Positions 26,609 to 36,800 of a DNA stretch of 64,000 nt are shown here, piece by piece. Below the pieces are notes generated by a model, which was not told the DNA's origin, did no database searches, and was given only the letters and a program-made list of their open reading frames with translations. The DNA lies in assembly GCF_021462415.1 (NCBI RefSeq), contig NZ_JAKEDS010000003.1, positions 648,743 to 712,742 on the forward strand, in the 5' to 3' direction. This stretch comes from Rhodohalobacter sp. 614A. Lineage in GTDB: Bacteria > Bacteroidota > Rhodothermia > Balneolales > Balneolaceae. Every line of letters starts with the position of its first letter. Position 1 is the stretch's first letter. The position numbers and the translations under genes were made by a program.

Positions 26609-28471
26609 TCAAAAGTAATTGCGCTGTTTCTTTCTGTTATTTTCATATTCAACTCTCGACTGTTTTACAGACTCAACTTCGGATGTTTCCGCAACGGGCA
26701 CATCCCACCATGAATGATATCCCGGTACTTTCTGTACTTTATCTACTTCTGCGACAATTACTTGCGCCTTATCAGAGTTAAAGGCGGATTTCAAAGCATT
26801 TTCCAGTTCTGCATATGAGAAAACTTCCTGGACATCAACGCCATAGCTTCGGGCATTCATCGCAAAATCAATAGGAAGAGTATCTTCATCAGAGACATCT
26901 CCGCCATTTTTCTTGTATTTGTAGTCGGTACCAAACCTTTGGGAACCAACAGATTCCGAAAGTGACCCAATACTGCCGAATCCATGATTGTTTAATAAAA
27001 CAACCGTGATTTTTATCCCTTCCTGAATGGCTGTGATTAACTCAGATGACATCATTTGGTAAGAACCATCACCCACCATAACAACAACTTCGCGATCCGG
27101 ATTGGCCATTTTCACACCAAGTCCGCCGGCAATTTCGTACCCCATGCAGGAGTAGCCATATTCCAGATGATAACCTCCGGGTTCACCACATTTCCAGAGT
27201 TTGTGAAGATCTCCGGGCAAACTTCCTGCTGCACAAACTACTGTGGAATGTTTGCCGGCATGCTCATTTACAATCCGAATGATATTCGGCTGCTGCATTT
27301 TTTCCTGTTCCGGAAGATTTGTAACTCTGGCAACTTCATCCACCCATTCGGCTTTCAATGACTGAACTTTTTGTCTGAATTGTTCATCAATCTCATACCC
27401 GTCCAAATCTTTGCTAAGATCCTGAAGGGTAGCTTTAGCATCGGCCTGAAGGGCAAGAGAAGAGAGTTTATGAGCATCCATTGAACTGATATTCACATGA
27501 ATAAACTGAACATCCGGATTCTGGAACTGACTTTTTGAGGAGGTTGTAAAGTCACTAAGCCGCGTTCCGATCAGAAGAATAACATCGGCTTCTTCTGCAA
27601 CACGGTTTGCCGCCAAAGCTCCTGTTGCCCCGACAGATCCCAGATTTTGAGGGTGATCAAACGGAAGTGCTCCTTTCCCTGCCTGTGTTTCTCCCACCGG
27701 AATTCCGGTTTTTTCAACAAAGTGTTTTAATTCTTCAGCAGCTTCACTGTAAAGAGTCCCTCCTCCTGAAATAATAAATGGTTTTTTGGCTCGCTTTAAA
27801 ATACGGGTGGCTTCCAGATATAAATTCTTATCAGCCCGAAGACGGGGTACATTCCATACTCTTTTTTCAAAAAGATCTGAAGGATAAGAAAAGGCCTCTG
27901 TTTGTACATCCTGGGGCATACAAAGTGTAACCGCACCTGTTTCTTCTGGTGAAGTGAGAACTCTCATAGCTTCCAGAAGAGACCACGCAAGCTGGTCCGG
28001 ACGATTAATTCTGTCCCAATATCTCGAAACCGGTTTAAAAGCATCGTTAGCGGTTACATCCTGGCTAAGGGGATATTCGAGCTGTTGCAAAACCGGGCCC
28101 ACATTTCGTCGCGCAAATGTATCACTTGGAAGCAGAAGTAATGGTATTCGGTTGATGGTAGCCGTGGCTGCACCTGTTATCATATTTGTGGAGCCGGGCC
28201 CGACAGAAGCTGTACATGCAAGCGCCTGCATCCGGAATTTTGCCTTTGCATACGCAATTGCCGTATGGGTCATTGCCTGCTCATTCCGTGCAAGATAATA
28301 GGGCATTTCCCGGTTTTGATGGAGAGCCTGACTGATTCCGGCTACATTTCCATGGCCGAAAATTCCCCATACTCCGTTGATAAATCGCAATTCATGGCCA
28401 TCCCGCTCTACATACTGATTATTCAAAAATTTTATTAATGCCTGCGCGACAGTTAATTTTTCGTGACTCAT
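26609..28471 (-). CDS. iolD: 3D-(3,5/4)-trihydroxycyclohexane-1,2-dione acylhydrolase (IolD)
   Basis: This 620-residue thiamine-diphosphate enzyme, of normal length for IolD, opens the ring of the diketo-inositol to give 5-deoxy-glucuronate. It has the three-domain ThDP layout. The N-terminal Pyr domain includes ACTASVGPGSTNMITGAATA. A central nucleotide-fold domain follows. The C-terminal PP domain has the cofactor motif GDGSYQMMSSELITA ending LNNHGFGSIG. The SLSESVGSQRFGTDYKY stretch is typical of IolD rather than acetolactate synthase. It lies between the aldolase-like gene (56 bases upstream) and the transporter gene. Confidence 0.93.
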   Translation of the reverse strand: MSHEKLTVAQALIKFLNNQYVERDGHELRFINGVWGIFGHGNVAGISQALHQNREMPYYLARNEQAMTHTAIAYAKAKFRMQALACTASVGPGSTNMITGAATATINRIPLLLLPSDTFARRNVGPVLQQLEYPLSQDVTANDAFKPVSRYWDRINRPDQLAWSLLEAMRVLTSPEETGAVTLCMPQDVQTEAFSYPSDLFEKRVWNVPRLRADKNLYLEATRILKRAKKPFIISGGGTLYSEAAEELKHFVEKTGIPVGETQAGKGALPFDHPQNLGSVGATGALAANRVAEEADVILLIGTRLSDFTTSSKSQFQNPDVQFIHVNISSMDAHKLSSLALQADAKATLQDLSKDLDGYEIDEQFRQKVQSLKAEWVDEVARVTNLPEQEKMQQPNIIRIVNEHAGKHSTVVCAAGSLPGDLHKLWKCGEPGGYHLEYGYSCMGYEIAGGLGVKMANPDREVVVMVGDGSYQMMSSELITAIQEGIKITVVLLNNHGFGSIGSLSESVGSQRFGTDYKYKKNGGDVSDEDTLPIDFAMNARSYGVDVQEVFSYAELENALKSAFNSDKAQVIVAEVDKVQKVPGYHSWWDVPVAETSEVESVKQSRVEYENNRKKQRNYF

Positions 28472-28527
28472 AAATGGTTATCCGTTTTTGCTTTTATTTT
28501 TAAATTCATTTTCACCCGGAAAACCAT

Positions 28528-29463
28528 TCAGTTTTTGTGAATAATATTTCCGATCGTTTCTGCAACTGAGACAGGCGTTCCCTCATTCGGGTAAAGAACA
28601 TTTCGGCCGAGCATAGCACCCCGGACCTGATGTCCGCTTTCCATTGCTTTTTCCACACTCCGGATCATTTCTCTCTGTCCGCTTCGATCTCCGCCTAAAA
28701 TGACAATAGGCAACGTGCCGGATCCCACCACACGCGAAAACTCTTCGACATAGGGAATTTTCAGCCAAATATTCCGGCTATAATTTCCCAAAGCTGCCGT
28801 TAACGTGAGTAATGGAATTAATTCATCCGCTTTTTTTATGACCTGATAACGATTTTCGACCCGTTTTACCGGAAGCGGTTCAAGAAAAACAGGGAGATTC
28901 TGCCTGTTCATATCCCGGACTCCGTCTGCACATGCAAGGATTGTTTGCAGTGTATCTTTCGAACTCATATCTACCCGCAGAAGCATTTTGGCCGCATCAA
29001 TCCCGAAACGGACACATGTTTCAGAATCGGATGCCGTAATCGGGTCGTTCAGTTCCCATACAGATCCGGGAATGCCACCGCGATTCAGACTGGTAATCAG
29101 AAGTTTATGATCCAAAAAACCTTTACCGTGGTTCTGCATTTCACCATGCAGTATCAGCAGGTCTTCAAGAATGTCCATACTGGCCAGAACACCGTCCACT
29201 TTTTCACATCTCAGGGTAGAAACGAGCCGGGCCAATAACTCGTGGCGGTCAGCCATTGCAAACATGTCATTCCCAACAGAGAGGCTGCCCCGGGCCGGAT
29301 GGTCTGCCGCTACAATATTGATCTTTCCGTCTGTTGTGAAAGAGTCTCTTCGTCTCCTTTTTTGAGCAACCTGTTCTGCAAACTCGGGAGAATGAACACG
29401 ATATTCTGTAATCTTTTGGAAGTCTTCGGGACGGATAATTTCACTTTTGTTGAACCCGTTCAC
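28528..29463 (-). CDS. Class I aldolase-like TIM-barrel protein in the inositol operon
   Basis: This 311-residue (beta/alpha)8 protein has GKINIVAADHPARG near residues 46-59, VFLEPLP and a candidate Schiff-base lysine, Lys235 in NIWLKIPY. A phosphate-binding-like ILGGDRSGQ lies near residue 255. It resembles aldolase-like proteins found in actinobacterial inositol clusters (Cgl0159 type). It overlaps the end of iolC by 4 bases, so coupled translation is expected. It probably supplies the 2-deoxy-5-keto-gluconate-6-phosphate aldolase step done by IolJ in Bacillus. That assignment rests on position and fold. Confidence 0.75.
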   Translation of the reverse strand: MNGFNKSEIIRPEDFQKITEYRVHSPEFAEQVAQKRRRRDSFTTDGKINIVAADHPARGSLSVGNDMFAMADRHELLARLVSTLRCEKVDGVLASMDILEDLLILHGEMQNHGKGFLDHKLLITSLNRGGIPGSVWELNDPITASDSETCVRFGIDAAKMLLRVDMSSKDTLQTILACADGVRDMNRQNLPVFLEPLPVKRVENRYQVIKKADELIPLLTLTAALGNYSRNIWLKIPYVEEFSRVVGSGTLPIVILGGDRSGQREMIRSVEKAMESGHQVRGAMLGRNVLYPNEGTPVSVAETIGNIIHKN

Positions 29464-30479
29464 GCCAAACCTCCTTTATCTTTTGTGAAGGCCTCAATTT
29501 CCGACATCGTTGGCATAAAATTCGCGCAGCCATGCCGGGTTACAACAATGGCCCCACAGGCATTTCCAAGCCGGGCACTTTTATAAAAATCCCACTCTTT
29601 TAAAAAGCCGAAAATAAAACCACTGGCAAAAGCATCACCGGCACCCAATGTATTTTGTACTTCAACCGGATAACCGGCAACATGCTCGGCACTATCGCCA
29701 TTTTTTCGATAAAGATAGCAGCCTTCCGTTCCTGCTTTCAGTACCAGTAATTCCCCTCCGATTTCCAGCAATTGCCTGACAGCTTCCGTTTCATCGCCAT
29801 CTATTTTGGATTCATTGACTTGCGAAGCCTCAACCCTGGCAGTTCCCCTGCCCTTCCAGGCAGCTGCTTTAATCTCTTCATTTGTACCGATGATAATATC
29901 CACATGAGGCAAAACGGAGCGCAGCGTAATCCCGAAAGTTTGCAAATCCGGCCACTGATCGGCCCTGAAATCCACATCAAGAATTACTTTCGTGCCACTG
30001 GCAGCGGCTTCTTCTGCAGCATGAAGTGTTGCAGACCTCGACGGTTCCCTACTTAGGCCGGTTCCGCTGATTAATATTGCCCGGCATGTTTCGAACGGAA
30101 TCTTGCTGATATCATCAAGATCAATTGCAATATCTGCGCAATTGTCGCGATAATAGACAAGGGGGAATTTGTCAGGAGGTTCAATTCCCAGGATAACAGC
30201 ACTGCTTCTTCTCCCTTTTTTGCGGGATACAAATTGCGTATCCACATCTTCTTTTTTGAGAAAGTGAAGAATAAAATCTCCAACCGGATCTTCTCCAACA
30301 CCGGTTAAAAGCGCCGATTTGAGGCCAAGCCTTTTTGTTCCCACACTGATATTTGTGGGACATCCTCCAACATAAGCGGCAAAACTGTTGATCTCTTCAA
30401 AAGCATTTCCAATGTCATTGGAATAAAGATCTATAGAACTTCTTCCTATACAAATAAGGTCGTGAACAATCTCTTTCAT
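29460..30479 (-). CDS. iolC: 5-dehydro-2-deoxygluconokinase (IolC), PfkB family
   Basis: This 339-residue sugar kinase phosphorylates 2-deoxy-5-keto-gluconate in inositol degradation. PfkB features are an N-terminal GRSSIDLY, the glycine motif AAYVGGCPTNISVGTKRLG (residues 35-53) and the C-terminal catalytic NTLGAGDAFASGF with Asp282. The VGGCPTN form and the neighbours iolB and iolD favour IolC over ribokinase or fructokinase. It starts 7 bases after iolB and overlaps the aldolase gene. Confidence 0.92.
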   Translation of the reverse strand: MKEIVHDLICIGRSSIDLYSNDIGNAFEEINSFAAYVGGCPTNISVGTKRLGLKSALLTGVGEDPVGDFILHFLKKEDVDTQFVSRKKGRRSSAVILGIEPPDKFPLVYYRDNCADIAIDLDDISKIPFETCRAILISGTGLSREPSRSATLHAAEEAAASGTKVILDVDFRADQWPDLQTFGITLRSVLPHVDIIIGTNEEIKAAAWKGRGTARVEASQVNESKIDGDETEAVRQLLEIGGELLVLKAGTEGCYLYRKNGDSAEHVAGYPVEVQNTLGAGDAFASGFIFGFLKEWDFYKSARLGNACGAIVVTRHGCANFMPTMSEIEAFTKDKGGLA

Positions 30480-30486
30480 AAATGGC

Positions 30487-31254
30487 CTACAAAAATTCGG
30501 GTTGAGTATTCACGCCCGCCCAGGATCTTTCCATTGAGTCATCCAGTGTAGCCATAATCCACACAAAATTGATCGGATAACCGGGAACCGCCACATTGGG
30601 ATGATAACCACGCTTGATAACTACAGCGTCATTTTCATAAACAGGCCCCAAATATTCTGGGGTTTCCAGGTCTTCATAAACCAATTGAATACCAAAAGCC
30701 GGAGGCGGCATTTCGATATAGAGATATATTTCTTCTTTGGTATCTGTATGCTCATGAGGTGGCCAGCTCGTCCAATTCCCGTCTTTACTAAAGATTAATC
30801 CGCCCAGTAGCCGTTTTGCAGGAAGGTTCTTATCGATCAGCCGATGAATTTTTCTCTCGCAGCCTTCTTGTCCGAGAATCTCGGTTAATTCGGGATCGTT
30901 ATTTATCTCTTCGAAGGTTGCCAAAACCGGTTCTCCATTTCCGGTTGTCAGAGCGGTGGCTTCTACAATATCCGCTTCTGTATCTGTAGAGATTTTACCT
31001 TTGTGTCCCGGGGGAATGTAGAGTGTATCATACGGATGTAATGTCCAGGATTGTCCATCCAGCTCAACGGTAGCCAACCCCTGTAAACAAATCAGTGCGG
31101 CTTCAAAGTCCGGGTTATTGTATTCTGTTTGAGTTTGCTTCCCATTCAAAATAATCCTGGCATAACCCAATGATTCCAATTCTGAATTTTCAGGTGTGAT
31201 AACCCAGTTTCGTCCTGTTTTACCTGCTGTGTCTCGGAATATTTTTTTACTCAT
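30487..31254 (-). CDS. iolB: 5-deoxy-glucuronate isomerase (IolB)
   Basis: This 255-residue double-cupin enzyme isomerises 5-deoxy-glucuronate to 2-deoxy-5-keto-gluconate. Its metal-binding cupin motif is WPPHEHTDTKEEIYLYIEMP, and the second part holds AVVIKRGYHPNVAVPGYPINF, both typical of IolB. The length is slightly below the usual 270. It lies 82 bases after the SDR gene and 7 bases before iolC, near the head of the inositol set. Confidence 0.93.
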   Translation of the reverse strand: MSKKIFRDTAGKTGRNWVITPENSELESLGYARIILNGKQTQTEYNNPDFEAALICLQGLATVELDGQSWTLHPYDTLYIPPGHKGKISTDTEADIVEATALTTGNGEPVLATFEEINNDPELTEILGQEGCERKIHRLIDKNLPAKRLLGGLIFSKDGNWTSWPPHEHTDTKEEIYLYIEMPPPAFGIQLVYEDLETPEYLGPVYENDAVVIKRGYHPNVAVPGYPINFVWIMATLDDSMERSWAGVNTQPEFL

Positions 31255-31336
31255 TTTTTTATTTCAAGATTCTGCGGGATTCTTTCCCATTCCATTTCAA
31301 TATTAAAAGTGCTGTTTCCTGGTTTACTATTATTCA

Positions 31337-32104
31337 TCATATGCTCTTCCGGGAAACGATTGTTGCTGATGACTGAGCTACCGGAAAAACAATAGTATCG
31401 AGTATATTTACATGCGGCGGGCGGTTTGCCATAAACAGAATTATTTCAGCGATATCCATACCTGTTAGCGGTTGGATATTTTCGTAAACAGCTGCCGCTT
31501 TTTCTTCGTCTCCGTGAAATCTTACTTTACTGAATTCGGTTTCTACCAATCCCGGGGCTACAGAACTCACCCGGATGTTTGTACCGGTGAGATCTATTTT
31601 TGCAGCTTGTGTAATTGCTCTTACAGCATATTTGGTGGCACAGTAAACCGAACCTCCGGGATACGCTTCATACCCGGCAATAGACCCGACGTTGATGATA
31701 TGACCGTTATTCTGCTTCTTCATTCGTTCAGACACAAATCGTGTCATTGAAAGAAGCCCTTTAATATTTGTATCGATCATAGCATCCCAGTCGGCAAAAT
31801 CGGCATCGTCAATCTTACCTTTTCCGGCAGCAAGCCCTGCATTGTTCAACAGGATATCAATGGGGTGTTGAATGGAATCCACACAGGCTTTACATGCTTC
31901 CCTGTCACGGATATCAAAACAGAATGTCAACACCTCTGTGTTATGCTGTAACTGAAGCTCCTCTTTCAATGTTTTCAAGCGATCATCCCGGCGGCCGGTT
32001 ATGATCAGATTGGCCTGATTTTGGGCAAAAAGTGTAGCTGATGCTTTTCCGATTCCTGATGTTGCGCCTGTAATGAGAACCCACTTATTGGCTAAACGAT
32101 TCAA
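31337..32104 (-). CDS. Short-chain dehydrogenase/reductase (YdfG-like)
   Basis: This 255-residue cytoplasmic SDR has the NAD(P) motif GATSGIG (residues 13-19), NNAG (87-90) and the catalytic set Ser141, Tyr154 and Lys158 in YCATK. ITGRRDDRLKTL suggests NADP preference through the basic residues. The closest characterised type is the YdfG 3-hydroxy-acid dehydrogenase. It lies between susD3 and iolB, so it may oxidise or reduce an inositol-derived compound. The substrate is not determined. Confidence 0.88.
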   Translation of the reverse strand: MNRLANKWVLITGATSGIGKASATLFAQNQANLIITGRRDDRLKTLKEELQLQHNTEVLTFCFDIRDREACKACVDSIQHPIDILLNNAGLAAGKGKIDDADFADWDAMIDTNIKGLLSMTRFVSERMKKQNNGHIINVGSIAGYEAYPGGSVYCATKYAVRAITQAAKIDLTGTNIRVSSVAPGLVETEFSKVRFHGDEEKAAAVYENIQPLTGMDIAEIILFMANRPPHVNILDTIVFPVAQSSATIVSRKSI

Positions 32105-32271
32105 TCTTTAAGGTTTTTGATTTTTGGGTTTTATTTAAAAAAGGTGTGTCTCCTGCCATAACATACACCCTCGCTTTGCTACAAGCCTTGTGTTCATCTG
32201 CCGGAGAACACCTGCCTGTTGAAAACATTTGTATGATCAAGCAAGAGACACTTGATGGTGAAGTAGAAAAA

Positions 32272-33801
32272 TTAATGACCGGGGTTTTGTTCTAGTACAC
32301 CTCCACTGACATCAATCTGGTTTTGTGGAATTGCATAGAAATAATGTTTGGGTCTTATGAAAAGCCGTGGCGGATCATAGGGACCTCTGTCTTCACCATA
32401 AATTTCTGTAATATCCACAATGCCGGCCCTGTCCCAACGCATCAGGTCAAAATGGCGGCTCCCTTCGCCGGCCAGTTCAACTCTTCGTTCATGGATAATA
32501 TCTTCCATGGTTGCATTGGTAACCGGAGGCATTCCGGATCTTGCGCGGACAACATTCAACTCTGCATCCCCATTACCACCGGATCTGATTTTTGCTTCTG
32601 AGACATACAAATACACCTCGGCCGATCTTAACATGGGGAGATTCATATTCAAGTCCAGACCTCCTTCCGATCTCCAGGCAGCCCATTTTTCAAAGTGATA
32701 GCCAGTTGTAGGAGATAAATCTGCTGTGTATTCTGTTGGTCCCCTGTCTCCACCCAAATCAAAAACATCCCCGGGCATCATGATGGAATAATCCAGCCTT
32801 GGATCCCCCTCTTCAAACTCCTCGATAAGATTTGGAAGCGGAGCCTGGAAATCCCAACCTCCCCAGGGTCTTGGAGTTGTATAAATTGTATTTGATTGTG
32901 TTTGCCAGCCTTCGGCCGATCCTATGGTAAACAGGATTTCAGGATTGTATTGAGTTTCAACTTTAAAGTTATCATCAAAACTCTCTGTTAATGGGTACGG
33001 ACCATTTATGACATGGTCTCCTGCATCAATAGCATCCTGGAATCTTTCTTCATACATGTACAGTGTTGCTAAATAACCCCAGGCGGCACCGCTATGGGCC
33101 CGGCCTATATCACTGCCGCTATGTTGTTCAGGAAGAAGCTCTGCAGCCTTTATAAAATCAGATTCAATTTGGGCATAGGTATCATCGAGTGAAGCTCTTG
33201 GTTTATTGAAATTATCATCAATAACGTCCTGTTCAAGAATCAACGGAACACCGCCAAAAAGCTTTGCAAGTGTCCAGTATGCGAATCCCCTTAAAAAATA
33301 GGCTTCACCCAAAACCCTGTTTTTTAAAGTTTGATCCATTTCTATATCGGGCACATTAATCAAAACTCCATTGGCTCTTTGAATGATCTCGTATTTTGCC
33401 TGCCAAGTTGAGTTCAGTTTTCCTAAAGAAGCATCGTAAGTAAAATTCTCGATACTGGCATGATCACCATGATCGCCCGCCCGGTACTGATCATCATCCG
33501 GGATGTTAATCAACGTCATTATTGTATGTCCCCATATTGACGTCAGGGGGGCATATACGGCATTAATTGCGGCGTCGGCATCATTTGCATTTCGCCAGAA
33601 ATTATCTGTGGTTGTCTGCCCGTAGGGAGTTGTATCCAGCACGCTCTCTTCACAACTGCTAAAGAACAGAGCCGTTCCAAGGATCATCAAAAAGAATAGC
33701 AATGACGGAGCTGAAGAAGAAGCTTTCAATTTTAATTTTTTAGCTATTAAATCCATTGTTTTTGTACTTAGTGGTTTCAATTGGGTTAAATATTTCTTCA
33801 T
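32272..33801 (-). CDS. SusD/RagB family outer-membrane lipoprotein (unit 3)
   Basis: This 509-residue protein has the lipoprotein signal LGTALFFSSC, unusually preceded by about 40 residues. The Met at residue 16 (MDLIAKKLKL) may be the true start. SusD features follow: TTPYGQTTTDNFWRNANDAD, FLRGFAYWTLAKLFGGVPLI, ERRVELAGEGSRHFDLMRWD and a final LEQNPGH. It lies 7 bases after susC3. Genes for inositol breakdown follow on the same strand, so an inositol-containing ligand is plausible. Confidence 0.92.
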   Translation of the reverse strand: MKKYLTQLKPLSTKTMDLIAKKLKLKASSSAPSLLFFLMILGTALFFSSCEESVLDTTPYGQTTTDNFWRNANDADAAINAVYAPLTSIWGHTIMTLINIPDDDQYRAGDHGDHASIENFTYDASLGKLNSTWQAKYEIIQRANGVLINVPDIEMDQTLKNRVLGEAYFLRGFAYWTLAKLFGGVPLILEQDVIDDNFNKPRASLDDTYAQIESDFIKAAELLPEQHSGSDIGRAHSGAAWGYLATLYMYEERFQDAIDAGDHVINGPYPLTESFDDNFKVETQYNPEILFTIGSAEGWQTQSNTIYTTPRPWGGWDFQAPLPNLIEEFEEGDPRLDYSIMMPGDVFDLGGDRGPTEYTADLSPTTGYHFEKWAAWRSEGGLDLNMNLPMLRSAEVYLYVSEAKIRSGGNGDAELNVVRARSGMPPVTNATMEDIIHERRVELAGEGSRHFDLMRWDRAGIVDITEIYGEDRGPYDPPRLFIRPKHYFYAIPQNQIDVSGGVLEQNPGH

Positions 33802-33808
33802 CCTTCAT

Positions 33809-36800
33809 TTAGAAATCTATTGAAATGCCGAACGTCCATGAACGTGGCTGAGGATACTGAGCGAAATCCACATTTCTTTGCAGATTACCATCGGTGTAAC
33901 CCAATTCCGGATCAATACCTGAATAAGGAGTGAGTGTAAACACATTTACCCCTGTTGCATATATTCTAATGCCGCTGGTTCCAACAAAGCTGTTTACGTT
34001 CGGGGGTAATTCATAACCCAGGGTCAGTGTTTTTAACCTGAAGTAATTTCCATTCTCGATAAACAAATCAGAAGAACGGTGATTCAGATTATCGCGAAGC
34101 GTTGTCATCCGTGGTATCGAATTACTGGTACCTTCGCCATGCCATCTGTTTTGAACTTCCTCGTACATATTGAATGGATACGTCGGATCGAGTCCCTGCA
34201 TACGGTCAGCATTAAAAATTTCAACGCCAGCAGCTCCCGCAAAATGCAGGTCGAGACTTAAGTTTTTAAATCCGAACGAAGTACTTAATCCATAAGTAAC
34301 ATCAGGATGGGGGCTTCCTAAAATTGTTCGGTCTTCACTCGTAATTCGTCGATCACCGTTTAAGTCGAGAAACCGAACATCACCGGGCTGTATATTTGTT
34401 TTACGAGAATCATTGGCAATATTGGGATCGCTATTGATTTCCGCCTGATTTTGGTACAGACCATCGGTTTTCCAACCATAAAAAGTTGCAATCGGATGAC
34501 CTTCGAATGTCCGTGCGAGTTCTTCATTCGGCCGGCCATATGTTCGTGAGCTAAGAAAATCATCGTTCAAATTGGTAACTTCGTTTCTGATGATCGATGC
34601 ATTTCCAGTTACATTAAAATTCAGTTGTCCGACATTACCAGTATAACCGACTTCAATCTCGACACCTTTATTCCTGATTTCTCCGACGTTGATATCCGGT
34701 ACAGTTGCAGTACCAAGTGTTCCCAAAATTGGCGGGGCGAGTAATACATCTTTAGAATCGCGTACAAAGTATTCTATCGTTGCATTTACCCTGTCATTTA
34801 ACAACCTGGTATGGAGACCAAAGTTTACCATCTCAACAGTTTCCCAAGAAATATCCCGGTTAGGAATGCGTGTTTGGCTGATGCCTCTTATCTGAGCACC
34901 TTCAAAACTGTATTGTGCATTTTGGCTGTACAGACCAAGGAACTGATGACGTGCAATAGACTGATTTCCAGATCTTCCCCAACCTACGGTCAACCTCATA
35001 TTACTGATGAAAGATTTGAGCGGATTGAAAAAGCTTTCTTCCGATATTCTCCATCCACCGGAAAAAGCAGGAAATATTCCCCACCGATTATCGGATGAAA
35101 ACCGTGAAGAACCATCATAGCGTATGCTTCCGGTCAATAAATATTTATCATTATATGAGTAGTTGACTCTTCCCAGGTATGAGAGAAGTCCGTCTTCCCA
35201 TTTTGCGCCATTCGCGAGATAAACCGTATTCCCGGCATCCAATACTCGTTGAGCCTCAGACTCATCAGCGAAATCCTGGCGACTGGCCAAAAAAGATTCT
35301 CCATTGGATTTTTCCAGAATAATACCGGCAAGCCCCTCAATATTATGACTCTGGCTGATGAATTTGTTAAAGTTTAAAAAGAGTTCAGAAAGTATATTTG
35401 TGCTTTCTCCGTACTCTCTTTCCAAAGAATTGCGGGACCTGGCCCTGATCTGATCATCAATAATAATATTGTAGGTATAAAAATCATTTAGCTGATAATC
35501 CATACCAATATTACCTCTTAATGACACACCATCTAATAAATCTAACTCCGCCTCAACGTTTCCTAATACTCTGCGCCGATTGCTGTTTGCGTCTGAATCT
35601 TCTTCCACAGTAAAAATCGGATTGTTGATGTCACCGAACTCTCCACTTATCTGAGACGAACTGTAGCTTCCATCCTCATATTGTACCGGCAATCCCGGGT
35701 GAAACCGAATAGCACTCCACAATACACCTGTTTGGGCCGATTGTGTATTTAATGTATTTCCGGATGTTTTTGAAAGTGACAGTGTTTGGCGGATCGTTAA
35801 CCGATCAGAAACGTTATGATTTGAATTAATCTTCATACTATACCGATCGAAATAAGATGACTTCATCATTCCTTGCTCATCTGTATAGTTTCCGGACACA
35901 AAATATGAGGACGTTGAATTTCCTCCCTGGAGCGAAAGGTTATAATCCTGAATGGTTCCCACACCCAGTAGTTCTTCCTGCCAGTTTGTTTGCTGTGTCT
36001 GATACGCCGGATCTTCCCAAATTGGATTGACCGGTATTCCGTCGTTCACATATCTTTCCCGCTTCAGTTCGGCCAGGGTTGGTGCATCAAGTACATCAAT
36101 TGTGCTTATGGGATTTGAAAACCCGATTGACGAATTAAAACGAACTTGTAACTCCTGGTTCAGCTGCCCTCTTTTTGTTGTTACAATAATAACTCCATTT
36201 GCCGCCCTGTTTCCATAAATAGCGGCTGACGAAGCATCTTTCAACACATCAATCGACTCTACATTATCGGAACTGATGTTATTAAGACTTCTCATATCAG
36301 ATGGCATTCCGTCAATCACAATCAGCGGATCCGCATTATTTACTGTTCCGGTTCCACGTATCCGGATCGCCCCGGAAGCTCCCGGATCGCCACCGCTCCG
36401 CACAATTTCCACCCCGGAAGCCCTTCCCTGAAGAGCCGTGGAAAGATCGGTTACCGGCTGATCATCAAGCTGATCTGCCCGGACAGATGAGATGGATCCC
36501 GTAACCCGCTCCTGCCGTTGCATTCCGTATCCAACAACAACAACATCATCCAAAAGCTCGGTTGCCCGCTCTAGCTGAATGGTTAATTCTGTTCTACCCT
36601 CAAGTTCAATGGTTTGCTCTACATACCCAATAGAAGTGAGGAGAAGAGTATTCAGGTCATCCGGCACATTTAGCTCAAATATCCCTTCAATATCTGTTGT
36701 GGTACCGATGATTCCGCCTGACGTTTCTTCACTTCCAACCACAACCACATTCACGCCGGGAAGTGGAGATCCATCAATGGCATCTACAACCGTACCACTA

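Noticed and set aside
32165-32215. Short inverted repeats (GTGTTC/GAACAC) between susD3 and the SDR gene
   Set aside because: The 6-bp stem has no T run and is not convincing as a terminator, so read-through from susD3 to the SDR gene remains possible.
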